From: JACPDD01 sp040900105
Lineage (GTDB): Bacteria > Patescibacteriota > Microgenomatia > Levybacterales > UBA12049
Direction of reading: 5' to 3'
DNA length: 6,067 bases
NCBI GenBank assembly: GCA_040900105.1
Contig: JBBDZP010000023.1
Span: 1 to 6,067, forward strand
Shown: positions 5,711 to 6,067 of the stretch, piece after piece
Numbering within the stretch: the stretch's first letter is position 1
Layout of the letters: the number at the start of each line of letters is the position of its first letter
Program-made: the position numbers and the translations under genes
Notes under the pieces: model-generated
Databases searched by the model: none
Told to the model about the DNA's origin: nothing
Seen by the model: the letters and a program-made list of their open reading frames with translations, nothing else

Positions 5711-5981
5711 TTTTAAATCTGCCTTTCTGAAGTTCCCTTGAGCCTCTTGTCACCGTTGCAACTCCAACATGCAGTTTGCCGGCAATGTCATGATGAGAAA
5801 TTCCCCTTTTTAGCATCTTTACAATCGCCAATCGGTTAGGAATCTCGATTAATTCCTTAGGCGTCAAAATTCCCGCCAGAAAATCTTTCATTTCATCTCT
5901 ATTGACAATTTCTACAAGGGTTTTCGCCAGTTCATCAAGCTCCTTGCCCTCTCTATTTTCTTTTAATTTCAATATCATCAT
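5703..5981 (-). CDS. TrpR/YerC-family helix-turn-helix regulator
   Basis: The 92-residue protein matches the Trp repressor superfamily over most of its length. Helical N-terminal segments (11-37) lead into LTPKELIEIPNRLAIVKMLKRG (39-60) and the helix-turn-helix ISHHDIAGKLHVGVATVTRGS (61-81). The VATVTRGS block is closer to E. coli TrpR (IATITRGS) than to YerC as I recall it. Of the E. coli residues that hold tryptophan, T44, R54 and R84 have equivalents here (T40, R50, R79), but S88 is replaced by E83, so ligand binding is uncertain. Two adjacent ATGs (5979-5981, 5976-5978) are possible starts and no Shine-Dalgarno is present. The promoter's predicted transcription start falls on the second ATG, so the protein may begin there. 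An ACTAGT palindrome overlaps the -10, which suggests autoregulation. The downstream operon with trpS fits a tryptophan-related role. It contains no Trp. Confidence 0.9.
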   Translation of the reverse strand: MMILKLKENREGKELDELAKTLVEIVNRDEMKDFLAGILTPKELIEIPNRLAIVKMLKRGISHHDIAGKLHVGVATVTRGSRELQKGRFKNV

Positions 5982-5989
5982 ACTAGTAT
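5980..5989. promoter_or_regulatory. Perfect 10-bp palindrome with ACTAGT core overlapping the -10: candidate TrpR-like operator
   Basis: ATACTAGTAT is its own reverse complement and covers most of the -10 hexamer and the predicted start region. ACTAGT/CTAG is the core recognised by Trp repressor in E. coli trp-type operators, and a protein bound here would block RNA polymerase. A second CTAG at the 8-bp spacing seen in the E. coli operator is absent, so it may be a single-site variant or a coincidence. Confidence 0.4.
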
Positions 5990-6013
5990 AGTGATATTAT
6001 AAAGAAATGTCAA
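5985..6013 (-). promoter_or_regulatory. Strong sigma70-type promoter of the TrpR-like gene, apparently leaderless
   Basis: On the minus strand a perfect -35 TTGACA (6008-6013), a 17-nt spacer and TATACT (5985-5990, 5/6 to the -10 consensus) form a near-ideal promoter. Transcription is expected at about 5978, the A of the second ATG of the gene. A perfect TATAAT also lies at 5996-6001, but its -35 position (AAGATT) is poor; if used, transcription would start near 5989, leaving an 8-nt leader. In either case there is no room for a Shine-Dalgarno sequence. Confidence 0.7.
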
Positions 6014-6067
6014 GTGTTAATCTTATGAAGATTTAGATATTACTTGGACAAGCTGAAGACTTCCCTT
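6014..6067 (-). other. Upstream edge: possible C-terminal tail of another minus-strand gene
   Basis: One minus-strand frame is open from the window edge for 14 codons and ends in TAA at 6023-6025 (KGSLQLVQVISKSS). The other two frames close sooner. It could be the end of an upstream co-directional gene, which would leave 41 nt between its stop and the TrpR-like ATG, but a frame this short proves little. No hairpin or repeat is visible here. Confidence 0.25.

Noticed and set aside
5702..5732. Possible internal promoter for the 560-codon gene (TTCAGA, 18 nt, TATAAA on the minus strand)
   Set aside because: The -35 is a 4/6 match and the elements lie inside the coding end of the TrpR-like gene. 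It would remove the leader ATG from the transcript. It cannot be excluded but is weaker than read-through from the TrpR-like promoter.

Overview
The window looks like a compact, AT-rich bacterial chromosome segment with every recognisable gene on the minus strand. Gene spacing is tight (a 4-nt ATGA overlap and a 5-nt gap). TGA is used as a stop codon (ftsH, the 138-codon gene). FtsH and the short proteins are divergent, and several genes appear to be transcribed without a 5' leader. Together these suggest a Patescibacteria/CPR-type bacterium, possibly Microgenomates. This is an inference from gene style, not from a marker gene, and the use of TGA as stop argues against the lineages that recode TGA as glycine.

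In the direction of transcription (high to low coordinates), the layout is as follows. A strong sigma70-like promoter with a palindromic ACTAGT core (5980-6013) drives a small TrpR/YerC-family DNA-binding protein (5703-5981). A 91-nt gap follows, holding two tandem hairpins, the second a classic intrinsic terminator. Next come a 560-codon protein of unrecognised family (3929-5611, GTG start), a 138-codon PLD/TrmB-C-like protein (3507-3923) and tryptophanyl-tRNA synthetase trpS (2527-3510). A 56-nt gap with an extended -10 promoter precedes ftsH (602-2470). Last is a multi-span membrane protein that runs off the left edge (1-569).

The most interesting region is 5612-5710. A 14-codon open frame (MYKAVKIESVWKSS) starts inside the last codons of the TrpR-like gene. 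It carries one Trp codon at the foot of hairpin 1 and stops inside hairpin 1. The 3' arm of hairpin 1 can instead pair with the 5' arm of the terminator, in a 12-bp antiterminator with an internal bulge. The arrangement has the geometry of a Trp-codon leader-peptide attenuator placed ahead of an operon that contains trpS. The terminator's 3' arm is also the Shine-Dalgarno sequence of the first structural gene, so the same switch could control both transcription and translation. The TrpR-like protein, the 560-residue protein and the 138-residue protein contain no tryptophan at all (790 residues), as might be expected of proteins made during Trp shortage. The working model, an inference, is a Trp-responsive unit: TrpR-like regulator, attenuator, two uncharacterised Trp-free proteins and TrpRS.

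Three promoters (TrpR-like gene, ftsH, membrane protein) place the predicted transcription start on or within a few bases of the start codon. Genes inside the operon (560-codon gene, trpS) instead have Shine-Dalgarno-like sequences, so the segment seems to mix leaderless and led translation.
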